NCBI RefSeq assembly: GCF_030150205.1
Contig: NZ_JASLGT010000004.1
Location: 186,001 to 250,000, forward strand
Reading direction: 5' to 3'
Source: Niabella sp.
GTDB taxonomy: Bacteria > Bacteroidota > Bacteroidia > Chitinophagales > Chitinophagaceae
DNA: 64,000 bases
The notes beneath the pieces are model-generated. The model did not search any database, had not been told where the DNA came from, and saw only the letters and a list, made by a program, of their open reading frames with translations. Every line of letters starts with the position of its first letter. Within the stretch, counting starts at the first letter, position 1. This document shows positions 9,733-19,066 of the stretch, one piece after another. The translations under genes were made by a program, and so were the position numbers.

Positions 9733-10470
9733 ATGACTATGTTTAATAGATTAAAAAGTATGCGCGGGATTTCTTTTTTGATGGTGGCCGCATTGGTTGC
9801 GATCCTATACTCCTGTGGAAAGATGAATAGTAATTATGCAGATTTTATAAAAGATGGAGAAAAAGTTTATTCCGGAAGACCCGACTCACTGACTGCATTT
9901 TCAGGAAATAACCGGGTGAAGCTTCAATGGCTGCTGGTGTCTGATCCTAAAATTGTACAGTGTAAGGTTTTCTGGAATAATAAAGCCGATTCGATAGTGA
10001 TTCCGGTATCCAGAACTGCCGGAGTAGATACCATCCGGGCCATGATCGATCCGCTTCCGGAAGGATTGTATGCCTTCCAGGTGTTTACGTATGACAAAGC
10101 CGGCCATACTTCAGTGAAAGCAGAGGTAACGGCAGCCTCTTATGGCGAAACGTTTGCGCAATCCATATTTAACCGTTCACTTAAGTCTACCACAAAATCG
10201 GCAGACGGAAAAAATATATTTTTGAGTTGGTTTGGCGTTGGCCAGCAGGCCGTGACCGTTGAAGTGAATTATACGAATGCTTCCGATCAATCTGTAACGC
10301 GTGTTTTAAAAGAACAGTTTAATGATAAAGGAAAATCGCTGGGGTTCGCATCTCAGGATACGTTATATAGCTATAAATCCGGTTCGTCTTTTAAGTACCG
10401 GACGGGATATTTGCCAACCAAAACGGCAATTGATACATTCTATACAGATTATAAAGCGGTTACACCATAG
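9733..10470 (+). CDS. DUF4998-type lipoprotein (region 1)
   Basis: A 245-residue lipoprotein with lipobox ILYSC. The start at 9733 is 13 bases after the preceding stop; longer in-frame starts run inside the previous gene. The segment NSNYADFIKDGEKVYSGRPD followed by NRVKLQWLLVSDPKIVQC matches the usual opening of DUF4998 proteins, which accompany DUF5000 proteins in SusCD operons. The fold appears to be fibronectin-III-like beta sandwiches (IDPLPEGLYAFQVFTYD; FLSWFGVGQQAVTVEVNY). It is likely a surface accessory or glycan-binding component; no catalytic motif is seen. A terminator follows at 10513. Confidence 0.75.
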   Translation: MTMFNRLKSMRGISFLMVAALVAILYSCGKMNSNYADFIKDGEKVYSGRPDSLTAFSGNNRVKLQWLLVSDPKIVQCKVFWNNKADSIVIPVSRTAGVDTIRAMIDPLPEGLYAFQVFTYDKAGHTSVKAEVTAASYGETFAQSIFNRSLKSTTKSADGKNIFLSWFGVGQQAVTVEVNYTNASDQSVTRVLKEQFNDKGKSLGFASQDTLYSYKSGSSFKYRTGYLPTKTAIDTFYTDYKAVTP

Positions 10471-10777
10471 AAGATAGTTGAAGGTTTATGGAACTTTTAT
10501 TTGGATACCAGGCAGCGGGACATACCCGCTGTTTGGTTTTTGAGAAGCGGAGGCGTTCAAATACCTGGTGTGGCGTTTAGGAAATAATCCGGGCAGCATA
10601 TTCAGCACTACAGATTTGCTGAAATTGCTTATTAAATAGATGATTTATTAAACGCCTTCAGTACGTTAAAAAAATAGTATTGCAGCGGCGTGGCCGGGCA
10701 GATGACGAGCACCAGGGCATAATATACGGGAGTTGACAGGTAAAGTTTTTGTTCTTTATATTAAACAGGAATCGTTC
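10471..10777. other. Intergenic region after the first SusCD operon
   Basis: About 300 bases. It holds a terminator hairpin at 10513-10541 and otherwise no gene or recognised motif. A separate promoter for the six-hairpin glycosidase and GH36 genes must lie in the right part, but I could not identify it with confidence. Confidence 0.5.
10513..10541 (+). terminator. Rho-independent terminator after the susC-susD-DUF5000-DUF4998 operon
   Basis: Stem cagcggg / cccgctg (7 bp, perfect) with loop acata is followed by a T-rich tail tttggttttt. It lies 43 bases after the DUF4998 stop. Confidence 0.75.
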
Positions 10778-12826
10778 ATGAAAAAAATATTTCTTTCATT
10801 TTTTGTTTTGTTGCTGTATATGACCGGCAACACACAATTGACGGTTAAAAATAAACTGTCTGACCGGTGGAAAATAAGCGCACCTGGAAAAATAAAGTGG
10901 AATATCTCCGGTTCGCTTCCGCACCAGGACCATATTGAAATGAGCGGACAGAAAGTATCGGTGTGGCTGCAATATGGAGTTGATCAGGCAAAAAAACCTT
11001 CTTTTGTAAGAACCTTTGTTTTTCCAACATTCCGCCTGCTGCCGGCCAAAACGATTGCTTCCATGATGTATAGCGTGGATGATGACAACCTTCCCCGGAT
11101 CCTGCTCAACGATAAGCTGCTGAAAAAGGGTGTATATAATGCCACCGTTATGGAAGACCAGCCGGAAACGGCGCTGGCAGTGGAGTTTGATGGAATTCTT
11201 ACAATGGAAAGTGCCGTTGGTAACGGAGGAACGCTGCTCTTAAAGCGATCCTTTTATCCTTCGGTAGACAAAGCGCTGGCGCTTGAAAAGCTGGTATTTG
11301 TGAATAAGGGAAGCCAGGCTGCAAAAATTGAAATGGAATATATGCAGCGGGAAGTACGGCCGGCAGCAGAACGTGCCAGCGACGGACCGCTGCGCTTTAT
11401 AGTAGCTACGATCAACGATGGGTTAAAAACCATTAACCCCGGCGATTCTGCCGTTTTTGGTATCAGTTACCAGGCCATTGCCGGAGCTGCCGCGCCTGTT
11501 ATGGAAGTAAATCTGCAGCAGGAAGAGCAGGCAAGGCGGAGCCGGGTGCATGAAATAACCTCGCTGCTTCAGCTGGAAACACCCGATGACGTACTCAATA
11601 CCATGTTTTATTTTGCCAAGATAAGGGGAACCGAAAGTATCTACAATACCCGTGGCGGATTGATGCATGGACCGGGTGGACTGCGGTACTACGCTGCCAT
11701 TTGGGCCAATGACCAGGCGGAATATGTGAACCCGTTTTTTGGATTTCTAGGAGATGCCATTGCAACCAAATCAGCCATGAATGCCTACCGGCTGTTTGCC
11801 GGTTATATGAACCCGGAGTACAAACCCATCCCCAGCTCCATTATCAATGAAGGAAAGGGCACCTGGCACGGAGCCGGCGACAGGGGGGATATGGCCATGA
11901 TCGCCTATGGCGCCGGACGTTTTGCATTGGCGAATGGTAATGCAGATTCTGCCAAAGTATTGTGGCCATTGATCGAATGGTGCCTTGAGTACTGTAAGCG
12001 AAAGATCAATGCGGAGGGCGTGGTATGGAGCAATAAGGATGAACTGGAGGGGCGATTTCCTGCCGGTAACGCCAACCTCAATACAAGCTGTTTATATTAT
12101 GACGGACTGGTATCTGCGGCGATGCTTGGAAAGGCATTGGGCAAACCGGCAGCTCAGGTAAAAGCGTATACGGATCAGGCCGCGCTGATGCGGAAAAATA
12201 TTGAGAACTATTTTGGCGCAACGGTAGAAGGATTTAAAACCTACCGGTATTATAAAGAAAATGATACGCTGCGTGCCTGGATCGCAACGCCGCTGGTGAT
12301 GGATATTTTCGACCGGAAACAGGGAACGGTTAACGCCTTGTTCTCGGGCCGGCTGTGGACAGAAGATGGCCTGGCTTCACTGGCGGGAAACAGTACATTC
12401 TGGGATCGGGCCACTTTGTACGGATTGCGCGGCGCATTTGCAGCGGGTGAAACCGCAAAAGCCTATGATTTTCTGAAATATTATTCAGAGCGGCGTTTGC
12501 TGGGTGAACATGTGCCGTATGCCGTAGAAGCTTACCCGGAAGGGAACCAGCGGCACCTGTCGGCAGAAAGCGGGTTGTATTGCCGTATTTTTACAGAAGG
12601 TGTATTGGGTATACGCCCCACAGGCCTCCGGTCATTTCATCTTACGCCGCATTTACCTGCAGGGTGGAATTTTATGCGATTGAAAAATATGCATGCTTTT
12701 GGAACGGTGTTTAATATTGAGGTAATAAGAAAGAGCGGTAGTAACCTGGTTGTGAAGATTTCGGACAGCGGAAAGGACCGGGATTATACCGTTAAGGAAG
12801 GCAAAACAATACTGGTGCAGTTATAG
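10778..12826 (+). CDS. Putative (alpha/alpha)6 six-hairpin glycosidase, family unassigned
   Basis: A 682-residue exported protein. The ATG at 10778 gives a clean signal peptide (MKKIFLSFFVLLLYMTGNTQ). The first half is beta-rich (residues about 25-260, with FYPSVDKALALEKLVFVNKG typical of N-terminal beta-sandwich domains). The second half is an alpha-barrel like those of alpha-L-rhamnosidase-type and related six-hairpin enzymes: AAIWANDQAEYVNPFFGFLG, LWPLIEWCLEYC, FPAGNANLNTSCLYYDGL, HLSAESGLYCRIFTEGVLGI. A C-terminal beta domain closes it. Acidic candidates include those in IWANDQAEY and SNKDELEGR. I cannot place it in a CAZy family by eye. It pairs with GH36 113 bases downstream, suggesting shared substrate. 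Confidence 0.7.
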   Translation: MKKIFLSFFVLLLYMTGNTQLTVKNKLSDRWKISAPGKIKWNISGSLPHQDHIEMSGQKVSVWLQYGVDQAKKPSFVRTFVFPTFRLLPAKTIASMMYSVDDDNLPRILLNDKLLKKGVYNATVMEDQPETALAVEFDGILTMESAVGNGGTLLLKRSFYPSVDKALALEKLVFVNKGSQAAKIEMEYMQREVRPAAERASDGPLRFIVATINDGLKTINPGDSAVFGISYQAIAGAAAPVMEVNLQQEEQARRSRVHEITSLLQLETPDDVLNTMFYFAKIRGTESIYNTRGGLMHGPGGLRYYAAIWANDQAEYVNPFFGFLGDAIATKSAMNAYRLFAGYMNPEYKPIPSSIINEGKGTWHGAGDRGDMAMIAYGAGRFALANGNADSAKVLWPLIEWCLEYCKRKINAEGVVWSNKDELEGRFPAGNANLNTSCLYYDGLVSAAMLGKALGKPAAQVKAYTDQAALMRKNIENYFGATVEGFKTYRYYKENDTLRAWIATPLVMDIFDRKQGTVNALFSGRLWTEDGLASLAGNSTFWDRATLYGLRGAFAAGETAKAYDFLKYYSERRLLGEHVPYAVEAYPEGNQRHLSAESGLYCRIFTEGVLGIRPTGLRSFHLTPHLPAGWNFMRLKNMHAFGTVFNIEVIRKSGSNLVVKISDSGKDRDYTVKEGKTILVQL

Positions 12827-12939
12827 TATAAGTGGCGGCCCGCCGGTCTCAAAGAGCAGACTGGTTACTGCAATCGCTTGTTTTTACCAGTTAAATAATG
12901 ACTACAAGATTGCATTTTATAAATGATTATTGTAAATAA

Positions 12940-15093
12940 ATGAGACCAACTTTTTGTACACTGATTTTCCTGTTTATAGCACTGACCGCAAGCGCTCAGG
13001 ATGATAAGATTTTTATCGAAACAAATCATACCGCCATCGTTTATAAAATAGGAAAAGATAAAAAAGTAAACCAGGTTTATATTGGCGACAAACTGGCCCG
13101 CACTGACTATTCAGGATTGAATGGTGGCCGGGAGATTTACCTGGCTGCGGGGATGGAAAACCAGTTTGAACCGGCCATACGGGCTGTACACAATGATGGG
13201 AATCCCTCACTGGATCTGCAGTTTGAAGATTACAAACAGGTAAAGGAGGATGATGCTGTGCATAGCCAGATCTTTTTAAAAGATCCGGTGTATCCTTTTT
13301 ACGTAACCGTACACTTTAAAGCATATGCAGATGAAGATGTAATCAAAACCTGGACCGAGATCCGGCACAATGAAAAAAAACCGGTGATGTTAACACAGTA
13401 TGCTTCTTCTTTACTGCATTTTAATGCCCGTGCATACTGGCTTACACAGTTTCATGGCGACTGGGCCCGGGAAGTACAGTTAAAGGAAGAACCGTTGATC
13501 AATGGTATAAAAAGCATTGAAAGTAAATTGGGCACCCGCACAAATTTCTATCAAACGCAAACCTTTTTTGTTTCCCTGGACCGGCTTTCAACCGAAACCG
13601 AGGGCAAGCTGATTGCCGGAACCCTTGGTTGGACGGGCAATTTTAAATATAGTTTTGAAGTAGATCAGAAGAATGGCCTGCGGGTAATTTCGGGGATCAA
13701 TCCGTTTGCTTCGGAATATTACCTGCGGCCCGATGAAGTTTTTGAAACCCCGGAATTTGTATTCACCTATTCGGGAAAAGGAAAGGGGCAGGCCAGTCGC
13801 AATTTGCATAAGTGGGTCAGGAATCACGCTCTGCTGGATGGCAATGCACCCCGCATGACATTGTTGAATAACTGGGAGGCTACGCATACAAGTTTTAACG
13901 AGTTGCGATTAGTTGAATTGTTTGATGAGGCAAAGAAATTAGGAGTAGAGCTGTTTCTGCTCGATGATGGCTGGTTTGGGAATAAATATCCGCGGAATGA
14001 TGATAAGGCAGGGCTGGGCGACTGGCAACCGGACCGGTCCAAATTACCGAATGGGATTGCGACACTTGTAAGAGAGGCGGGCCTCCGGGATATAAAGTTT
14101 GGGATCTGGCTGGAACCGGAGATGGTAAATCCGAAAAGTGAACTCTACGAGAAACATCCGGACTGGATCCTGAAATTGCCTAACCGGCCGGAAAGCTATG
14201 GACGGAACCAGCTGGTGCTGGATCTTACAAATCCTGCGGTACAGGATTTTGTATTTCATATTGTAGACGACCTGATGACGCAAAACCCCGGTGTTGCTTT
14301 TATAAAATGGGATTGTAACCGCAGCATGACCAATGCGTATTCGGCCTATTTGAAAGAACGTCAGTCGCATCTGTATATCAATTATACAAAAGGCTTTTAC
14401 GCGGTAATGACGCGCATCCGGAAAAAATACCCGCACCTGCCCATTATGTTATGTGCCGGAGGGGGCGGGCGTACAGACTATAAAGCCCTGGAGTATTTTA
14501 CGGAATTCTGGCCCAGCGATAATACGGATGCGTTGGAGCGGATCTTTATCCAATGGGGGTATTCCTATTTCTTCCCGGCCAATACGATTTCGGCGCACGT
14601 AACCAGTATGGGAAAGCAATCGTTGAAATTCAGAACAGATGTAGCGATGATGGGAAAGATGGGCTATGATATCCGGATCAATAATTTTACCGCGCAGGAA
14701 CTGGAGTTTAGCAAAACTGCAGTGAAAACATACCGGTCGATCAGCGATATTATATGGAAAGGAGATCTGTACCGGCTGATTTCTCCCTATGATGAAAACC
14801 GTGCGGTGGTTATGTATGTGAATACGGTAAAGGATACCGCCATGTTATTTAATTATTACACCAACCTTAGAAAAAAGGATAGTTTTTCTAAGGTACTGTT
14901 GCAGGGATTGGATCCGGCAAAGCAATACCGGATCCGGGAAATCAATTTATTTCCAGGAACTAAATCAACCCTTGCTGAAAATGAAAGTATTTTATCCGGC
15001 TCCTATTTGATGGAGATAGGACTGAATCTTGCTGCGGGGAAAATACAATCCCTTACGAGCAATGTTATTGAAATAACGGAGGTGAAAAAATGA
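12940..15093 (+). CDS. GH36-family alpha-galactosidase
   Basis: A 717-residue exported enzyme (MRPTFCTLIFLFIALTASAQ) that hydrolyses terminal alpha-galactosides with retention. Order: signal peptide, N-terminal beta-supersandwich (to about residue 300), TIM barrel with LFLLDDGWFGNKYP, FGIWLEPEMVNPKSELY and the nucleophile motif FIKWDCNR (D458), an acid/base region WPSDNTDALERI (D527), then a C-terminal beta domain. Length fits bacterial GH36 (about 700-740). GH36 also includes alpha-N-acetylgalactosaminidases; the motifs seen favour galactose but do not exclude others. It is convergent with the minus-strand beta-helix gene. Confidence 0.92.
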   Translation: MRPTFCTLIFLFIALTASAQDDKIFIETNHTAIVYKIGKDKKVNQVYIGDKLARTDYSGLNGGREIYLAAGMENQFEPAIRAVHNDGNPSLDLQFEDYKQVKEDDAVHSQIFLKDPVYPFYVTVHFKAYADEDVIKTWTEIRHNEKKPVMLTQYASSLLHFNARAYWLTQFHGDWAREVQLKEEPLINGIKSIESKLGTRTNFYQTQTFFVSLDRLSTETEGKLIAGTLGWTGNFKYSFEVDQKNGLRVISGINPFASEYYLRPDEVFETPEFVFTYSGKGKGQASRNLHKWVRNHALLDGNAPRMTLLNNWEATHTSFNELRLVELFDEAKKLGVELFLLDDGWFGNKYPRNDDKAGLGDWQPDRSKLPNGIATLVREAGLRDIKFGIWLEPEMVNPKSELYEKHPDWILKLPNRPESYGRNQLVLDLTNPAVQDFVFHIVDDLMTQNPGVAFIKWDCNRSMTNAYSAYLKERQSHLYINYTKGFYAVMTRIRKKYPHLPIMLCAGGGGRTDYKALEYFTEFWPSDNTDALERIFIQWGYSYFFPANTISAHVTSMGKQSLKFRTDVAMMGKMGYDIRINNFTAQELEFSKTAVKTYRSISDIIWKGDLYRLISPYDENRAVVMYVNTVKDTAMLFNYYTNLRKKDSFSKVLLQGLDPAKQYRIREINLFPGTKSTLAENESILSGSYLMEIGLNLAAGKIQSLTSNVIEITEVKK

Positions 15094-15123
15094 ATGGCCG
15101 ATCCAGAGTGAAGAACGCTGACA

Positions 15124-15170
15124 AAGCTAAGGGCTAATAGCTGAATGCTAAAGGCTAAAAGCTGAAAGCC
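15124..15170. repeat. Short degenerate GCTAAAGG/GCTGAAAGC tandem repeat between convergent genes
   Basis: The sequence reads as successive variants of gctaaGGGCTAATAGCTGAA, with a period of about 7-10 bases. It lies in the 85-base gap between the convergent GH36 and beta-helix genes. Such AGCTAAAAGC-like runs are common between genes in this phylum. No hairpin with a T-run is visible. Confidence 0.55.
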
Positions 15171-15178
15171 CAATGCCA

Positions 15179-18007
15179 TCACTGCACCTTCAAACCCGTC
15201 ACATTCCGGTATCCCAATCGTTCCTTGTTATCAACGGGTGTTTGGATCTGCATCAGCTGTGCATTTTGAACATCATCCAGGTAAAGTGCATAGCGCCCAT
15301 CGGGTTTTTCCGTATAGAATCCTGAATTTTTTATCGTTACATCTTTGGCGTGCCGTATCCAAAGTCCCCAGGAGGGTTGTAATTTCAGGTTCGAGGCATT
15401 GTATTGACCTACTCCCAATTCAGGCGGAAAGGCCATTGTATCGGAAGATGGATGTCCTCCCTTTACCAGTACCTGTATATCATTAAAAACAATATTGCTG
15501 ATGCGTCCTGTATGAACACCGTCGGGCAACCGGAACGTTAATCCGCCTTCCACCTGTTTGGTATCCGGTAACTGGTAACCGGCCACAATTGGAGTTGCGG
15601 TTCGTTGTGTACCATCATAAGGAGCCCAGCGGGTGCTGCTTTTACCAAAGGAGCTGCCGCCATAAACTTCGGTGATGTCTACGCCGTTTAGGATAATATT
15701 TTCAACCCTTCCAATATTCACATTCGTTACCAGCAGCTCATCGCGGGTAACGTTGTGTTCCCGGAAGCGGAACCGTTTGGCCTCGGCACCCAGCACGCGG
15801 CCCCTGTTGGAAATAGAAATAAAGAAAGGCGTATACGTGCGCAGCATTTTGGAGCGGTGATGTAATACGCCCGTATGCCCGCAATTAAGATGAATGTTCC
15901 GGATATGGCCGCCGTCATTGGTGGAAATGGAAAACCCGGCCTTATTAGCACCCAGTACATAGATATTGTCTACGCAGATATCGGTAATATCATCTGCCGT
16001 TTCCGAACCGATCTGGAACAGGTTGCAATTGGTGTCACCAATAATATTCCGTACCCGGTAGTTAGTGGCCGGCCTGGTAAATCCCAGTGAACAGTCGGAT
16101 CCCGGTTTTACGATATCATCCGAACTCACTTTTGAATAGATATTGGTTACCGTAACATTGTTACAGCTCATAAAATCATAAATGTCGCGGGCATTGGAGG
16201 TATTGTCTTTTGCAAAATAGGTATCATGTACATGAATGTCATCCGTTCCGGTTGCCAGCAGCACAAAATGACCGGCCCGGTCAATACGCAGCATGTTACC
16301 GGTATTAAAATCTTTTGTTTTATCCGGAAGGATATAATAAGGGGCATCCTGCAGGCTATCATACCAAAGATCTTCGCGGCGGCTCAAACCACCGATCTCG
16401 ATACGGGTGCAAAGTTTTAAGGAAAACATTTTATCACTGCGATTGTCCGGATCGTTGTTCATGACCTTATCGCTGGTAACCAGGTTACCGTTACCGGTAA
16501 TATACCCGTTGCCGATAATTTTAATATTATCTGCCCTTTCGCCATAAAACATCGCGTTTTTAAAAAAGGTATGACCCACATCCTGTTTGGTAAGCCAGTT
16601 CTCCGGGTTCTCATAGGGGCCCATATCGGTGGGCGATAAGCCCGACCGGTATTGTTTGTCACTAAACCAGGTAGCTTCGGGGGCATCGCCGCCTTTCAAT
16701 GCTTTGATCGTGGCGTCTTCATCTACATAAAGCCATACATTACTTAGCAGATGAACGGTTCTTACCTGGTAAATGCCCTTACTGAAACGCAGGGTGCCTC
16801 CTCCCGAATCGTGCAAACGCCGGATGGCCGCATTGATCTGTTCGGTGTTATCATCTTTTCCATTGCCGGTAATGCCTAAATCGCGTATATCTGTTTTTCC
16901 GGAGTAGAAGAATACACTATTGGATGTTCCTTTATAAGGTCCCTGCGGAACCAGCAGCCGGAACCTGTAAAAACGGTTGGACCGGAGACCGGTAAGACGG
17001 GCGGTTCTTTTATGAAGAAGGATCGTCGCTTTTGCCGGGGTCCAGGTTTTGCCGGAATCCAGTGATTGTTGTACAACCGTTCCGGTAATGCCAGGTCCGG
17101 ACCACTGCAGTGTGGTAGATGTATACAGGTCCGGCGTTTCATTGAAGGTTAAACCCGTGGCCGGAATGCGCCTCAGATCAGAAATTGTACGGGTAACCGC
17201 AATGGAGGTGGTGGCATCGGCGCTGTTCAGTACTTCCGGTAAACGGGTTGTATAACGGGCTTTAAACAGATGCGTACCGGTTTGGGAAAATTGAATACCT
17301 GGGATCACGATCTTCAGGTCGGGGCCGTTATCCGGGCGCAGGTCGAGGTGTTCAAAAAGCAGTACCCGGCCGTCTTCCAGTAGCTGCACCTTTCCTGTTT
17401 TGTTGTAAGGATAGGCAGTTCCTGTTCTTCCAACGGACTGATGTCCGAGGTCTTTTAGATATACATCACCACGCCCGATGATATTCACGGTTGTGTGCTC
17501 CATCGACGCCTTTATCCCGGGAGGAAGCTCAATGGTTACGGTGGCATCGGGACTGCGCTGTCCGGCAGTAAAGTAAAGCGTGATGCTGGTAGCGCTATTT
17601 ACCGAAACGCTGTTCTGCGCTGCGATCAGTGTACCGCCCATTGCTTTCCTGATACATTCAATATAAAAATACCGCGATTGTCCGTTTATACTGCGTTCCG
17701 TAAGCCGGTCCCCGGTTGCAATACTTCCGCTCGTTTTAGCGCTTCCATCTGCGGATGAAAGGGTATACCTGGAGCCGTTGCTGCCGATATCTGCTAAAAA
17801 GTCGGCTGTAGAGGGAGCCGTTGCTATAAGGCCGCTGTCTTCCGGGGTATCCACGGTAAAAGCATAAGTAGTACCGGAAACAACCTCCACTGTATCGTTA
17901 TGAACGGCTGCAATATACCGGCTGTTATGAAACAGGGAGCGCTGTGCCTGCAAACCGCCGGGAAGCAAGTACAAGAATATGAAAATAAGCAGGAAGAAGG
18001 GATTCAT
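15179..18007 (-). CDS. Large exported beta-helix protein related to GH28 (pectinase-like), catalytic set incomplete
   Basis: A 942-residue exported protein (MNPFFLLIFIFLYLLPGGLQAQ). Residues about 25-290 are beta-rich with no assigned domain. About 290-370 resembles fibronectin III (TSTTLQWSGPGITGTVVQQS; FYRFRLLVPQG). From about 375 a right-handed beta-helix starts (DLGITGNGKDDNTEQINAAI), as in GH28. The region NARDIYDFMSCNNVTVTNIY then SSDDIVKPGS aligns with the GH28 NTD and GDD motifs (D608, D630, D631). However, the GHG position reads NCNLFQIGS and the RIK position is SIS, so the usual His and Arg-Lys are missing. The C-terminus shares LW(I/L)RHA and DVQNAQL with the GH28 at 41545. It is 27 bases downstream of araC and probably co-transcribed. 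Activity is uncertain. Confidence 0.75.
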   Translation of the reverse strand: MNPFFLLIFIFLYLLPGGLQAQRSLFHNSRYIAAVHNDTVEVVSGTTYAFTVDTPEDSGLIATAPSTADFLADIGSNGSRYTLSSADGSAKTSGSIATGDRLTERSINGQSRYFYIECIRKAMGGTLIAAQNSVSVNSATSITLYFTAGQRSPDATVTIELPPGIKASMEHTTVNIIGRGDVYLKDLGHQSVGRTGTAYPYNKTGKVQLLEDGRVLLFEHLDLRPDNGPDLKIVIPGIQFSQTGTHLFKARYTTRLPEVLNSADATTSIAVTRTISDLRRIPATGLTFNETPDLYTSTTLQWSGPGITGTVVQQSLDSGKTWTPAKATILLHKRTARLTGLRSNRFYRFRLLVPQGPYKGTSNSVFFYSGKTDIRDLGITGNGKDDNTEQINAAIRRLHDSGGGTLRFSKGIYQVRTVHLLSNVWLYVDEDATIKALKGGDAPEATWFSDKQYRSGLSPTDMGPYENPENWLTKQDVGHTFFKNAMFYGERADNIKIIGNGYITGNGNLVTSDKVMNNDPDNRSDKMFSLKLCTRIEIGGLSRREDLWYDSLQDAPYYILPDKTKDFNTGNMLRIDRAGHFVLLATGTDDIHVHDTYFAKDNTSNARDIYDFMSCNNVTVTNIYSKVSSDDIVKPGSDCSLGFTRPATNYRVRNIIGDTNCNLFQIGSETADDITDICVDNIYVLGANKAGFSISTNDGGHIRNIHLNCGHTGVLHHRSKMLRTYTPFFISISNRGRVLGAEAKRFRFREHNVTRDELLVTNVNIGRVENIILNGVDITEVYGGSSFGKSSTRWAPYDGTQRTATPIVAGYQLPDTKQVEGGLTFRLPDGVHTGRISNIVFNDIQVLVKGGHPSSDTMAFPPELGVGQYNASNLKLQPSWGLWIRHAKDVTIKNSGFYTEKPDGRYALYLDDVQNAQLMQIQTPVDNKERLGYRNVTGLKVQ

Positions 18008-18034
18008 ACAACAGATTTTAAGCGTAATGACCGG

Positions 18035-18892
18035 TTAAGTCCGGTACGTTTTCTGATAAGAGAGGGGACTTTTCCCGGTAATATGTTTAAAGCACCGGTG
18101 AAAGGAGGTGGAATTATTAAATCCGCTTTCATAGCACAGCAATTTTACCGGCGCATCGGTTTCCACCAGCCGTTTGCATACATAACCGATGCGCAATTCC
18201 GTAATAAACTGCGAATAGGTTTTCCTGGTACGTTGTTTAAAATACCGGCAAAAGGCATTCGGACTCACGCTGGCTACCCGCGCAATTTCATGAAGCGGTA
18301 TTTTCCGTTTAAAATGTTTCATGGAGTATTCATAAACGGCATTGATCCGTTGTTCTTCCAATACGCCTGCGCCTGTAGGAACCTTACCGGAAGAAAGGAG
18401 CAGTACTTCGGCCCAGCCGGCAATCTTCGAAAGCAATGCGATCAGGGTAATAATGCGGTAAGGCCCGTCTATATGCAACAGGTATTCAAAGGAGTGAATA
18501 AGCGGCCGGATCCGGCCCTGGATCAGTATGCCTTTTTGTGCTCTTTCGAGCAATTGCCGGATGCTGTTATTTTCCGGGAGCACCAGGAATTCTTTTCCCC
18601 AGAAAATTTCAAGGAAATGAATGGCAATCACATCAATCGATACATCCGCATTTTCAAAATACCGGTCGTCGAACCGCCAGTAATGTGGCACATCAGCACC
18701 GATCAAACAGAGGGTGCCTGCTGAAAAATTGCGGACATGGTCCCCCACCAAAAGGGTGCCCGATCCTTGAGCGATATAAATGAGTTCCACCTCTTTATGA
18801 CAATGCCAGCGGTTATTTACCGGTACAAGATCCCTTCTTACTTCAAAGGAAATGCCCGGTTGCGTTGCCATTTTTAATACATGCGGTTTCAT
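18035..18892 (-). CDS. AraC-family transcriptional regulator with N-terminal cupin
   Basis: A 285-residue cytoplasmic regulator from the ATG at 18892 (MKPHVLKMA); an in-frame ATG at 18934 would add 14 residues with no clear role. The N-terminal half is a cupin-like sensor (NNRWHCHKEVELIYIAQGSG, FSAGTLCLIGADVPHYW). The C-terminal 100 residues carry two helix-turn-helix motifs: IPLHEIARVASVSPNAFCRYFKQRTRKT and KLLCYESGFNNSTSFHRCFKHITGKSP, split here by description only. It is divergent from susC at 19067 and upstream of the beta-helix gene, so it probably controls both transcripts in response to a sugar. It differs from the sigma/FecR control of region 3. Confidence 0.93.
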   Translation of the reverse strand: MKPHVLKMATQPGISFEVRRDLVPVNNRWHCHKEVELIYIAQGSGTLLVGDHVRNFSAGTLCLIGADVPHYWRFDDRYFENADVSIDVIAIHFLEIFWGKEFLVLPENNSIRQLLERAQKGILIQGRIRPLIHSFEYLLHIDGPYRIITLIALLSKIAGWAEVLLLSSGKVPTGAGVLEEQRINAVYEYSMKHFKRKIPLHEIARVASVSPNAFCRYFKQRTRKTYSQFITELRIGYVCKRLVETDAPVKLLCYESGFNNSTSFHRCFKHITGKSPLSYQKTYRT

Positions 18893-19066
18893 CCGGATTT
18901 TATGTTGACAAGTAATAGTAAGCGAAATATACATAAGAATCTTATTGTGATATAACCGGATGCCAAAATAGCTTAATGGTTGGATAATATAGAAAGTCCT
19001 TTTGCTCCAAAAACATCTTTATTTGCAGATGTGCAAACGATTGAACAAAACCTTAAAATAAACTGT
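18893..19066. promoter_or_regulatory. Divergent regulatory region between araC and the second susC
   Basis: This 174-base gap must hold both promoters. A perfect 6-bp inverted repeat TTTGCA-gatg-TGCAAA lies at 19022-19037, 30 bases before the susC start, and is a candidate regulatory site. AraC proteins more often bind direct repeats, so this is tentative. No clear -7/-33 pair was identified. Confidence 0.4.

Noticed and set aside
10778..12826. Calling this protein a GH78 alpha-L-rhamnosidase
   Set aside because: The fold type fits, but the GH78 catalytic signature block and the usual N-terminal carbohydrate-binding domain were not seen.
17900..18724. 274-codon plus-strand ORF antisense to araC
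   Set aside because: The minus strand has a textbook AraC protein with two HTH motifs; this frame has none.
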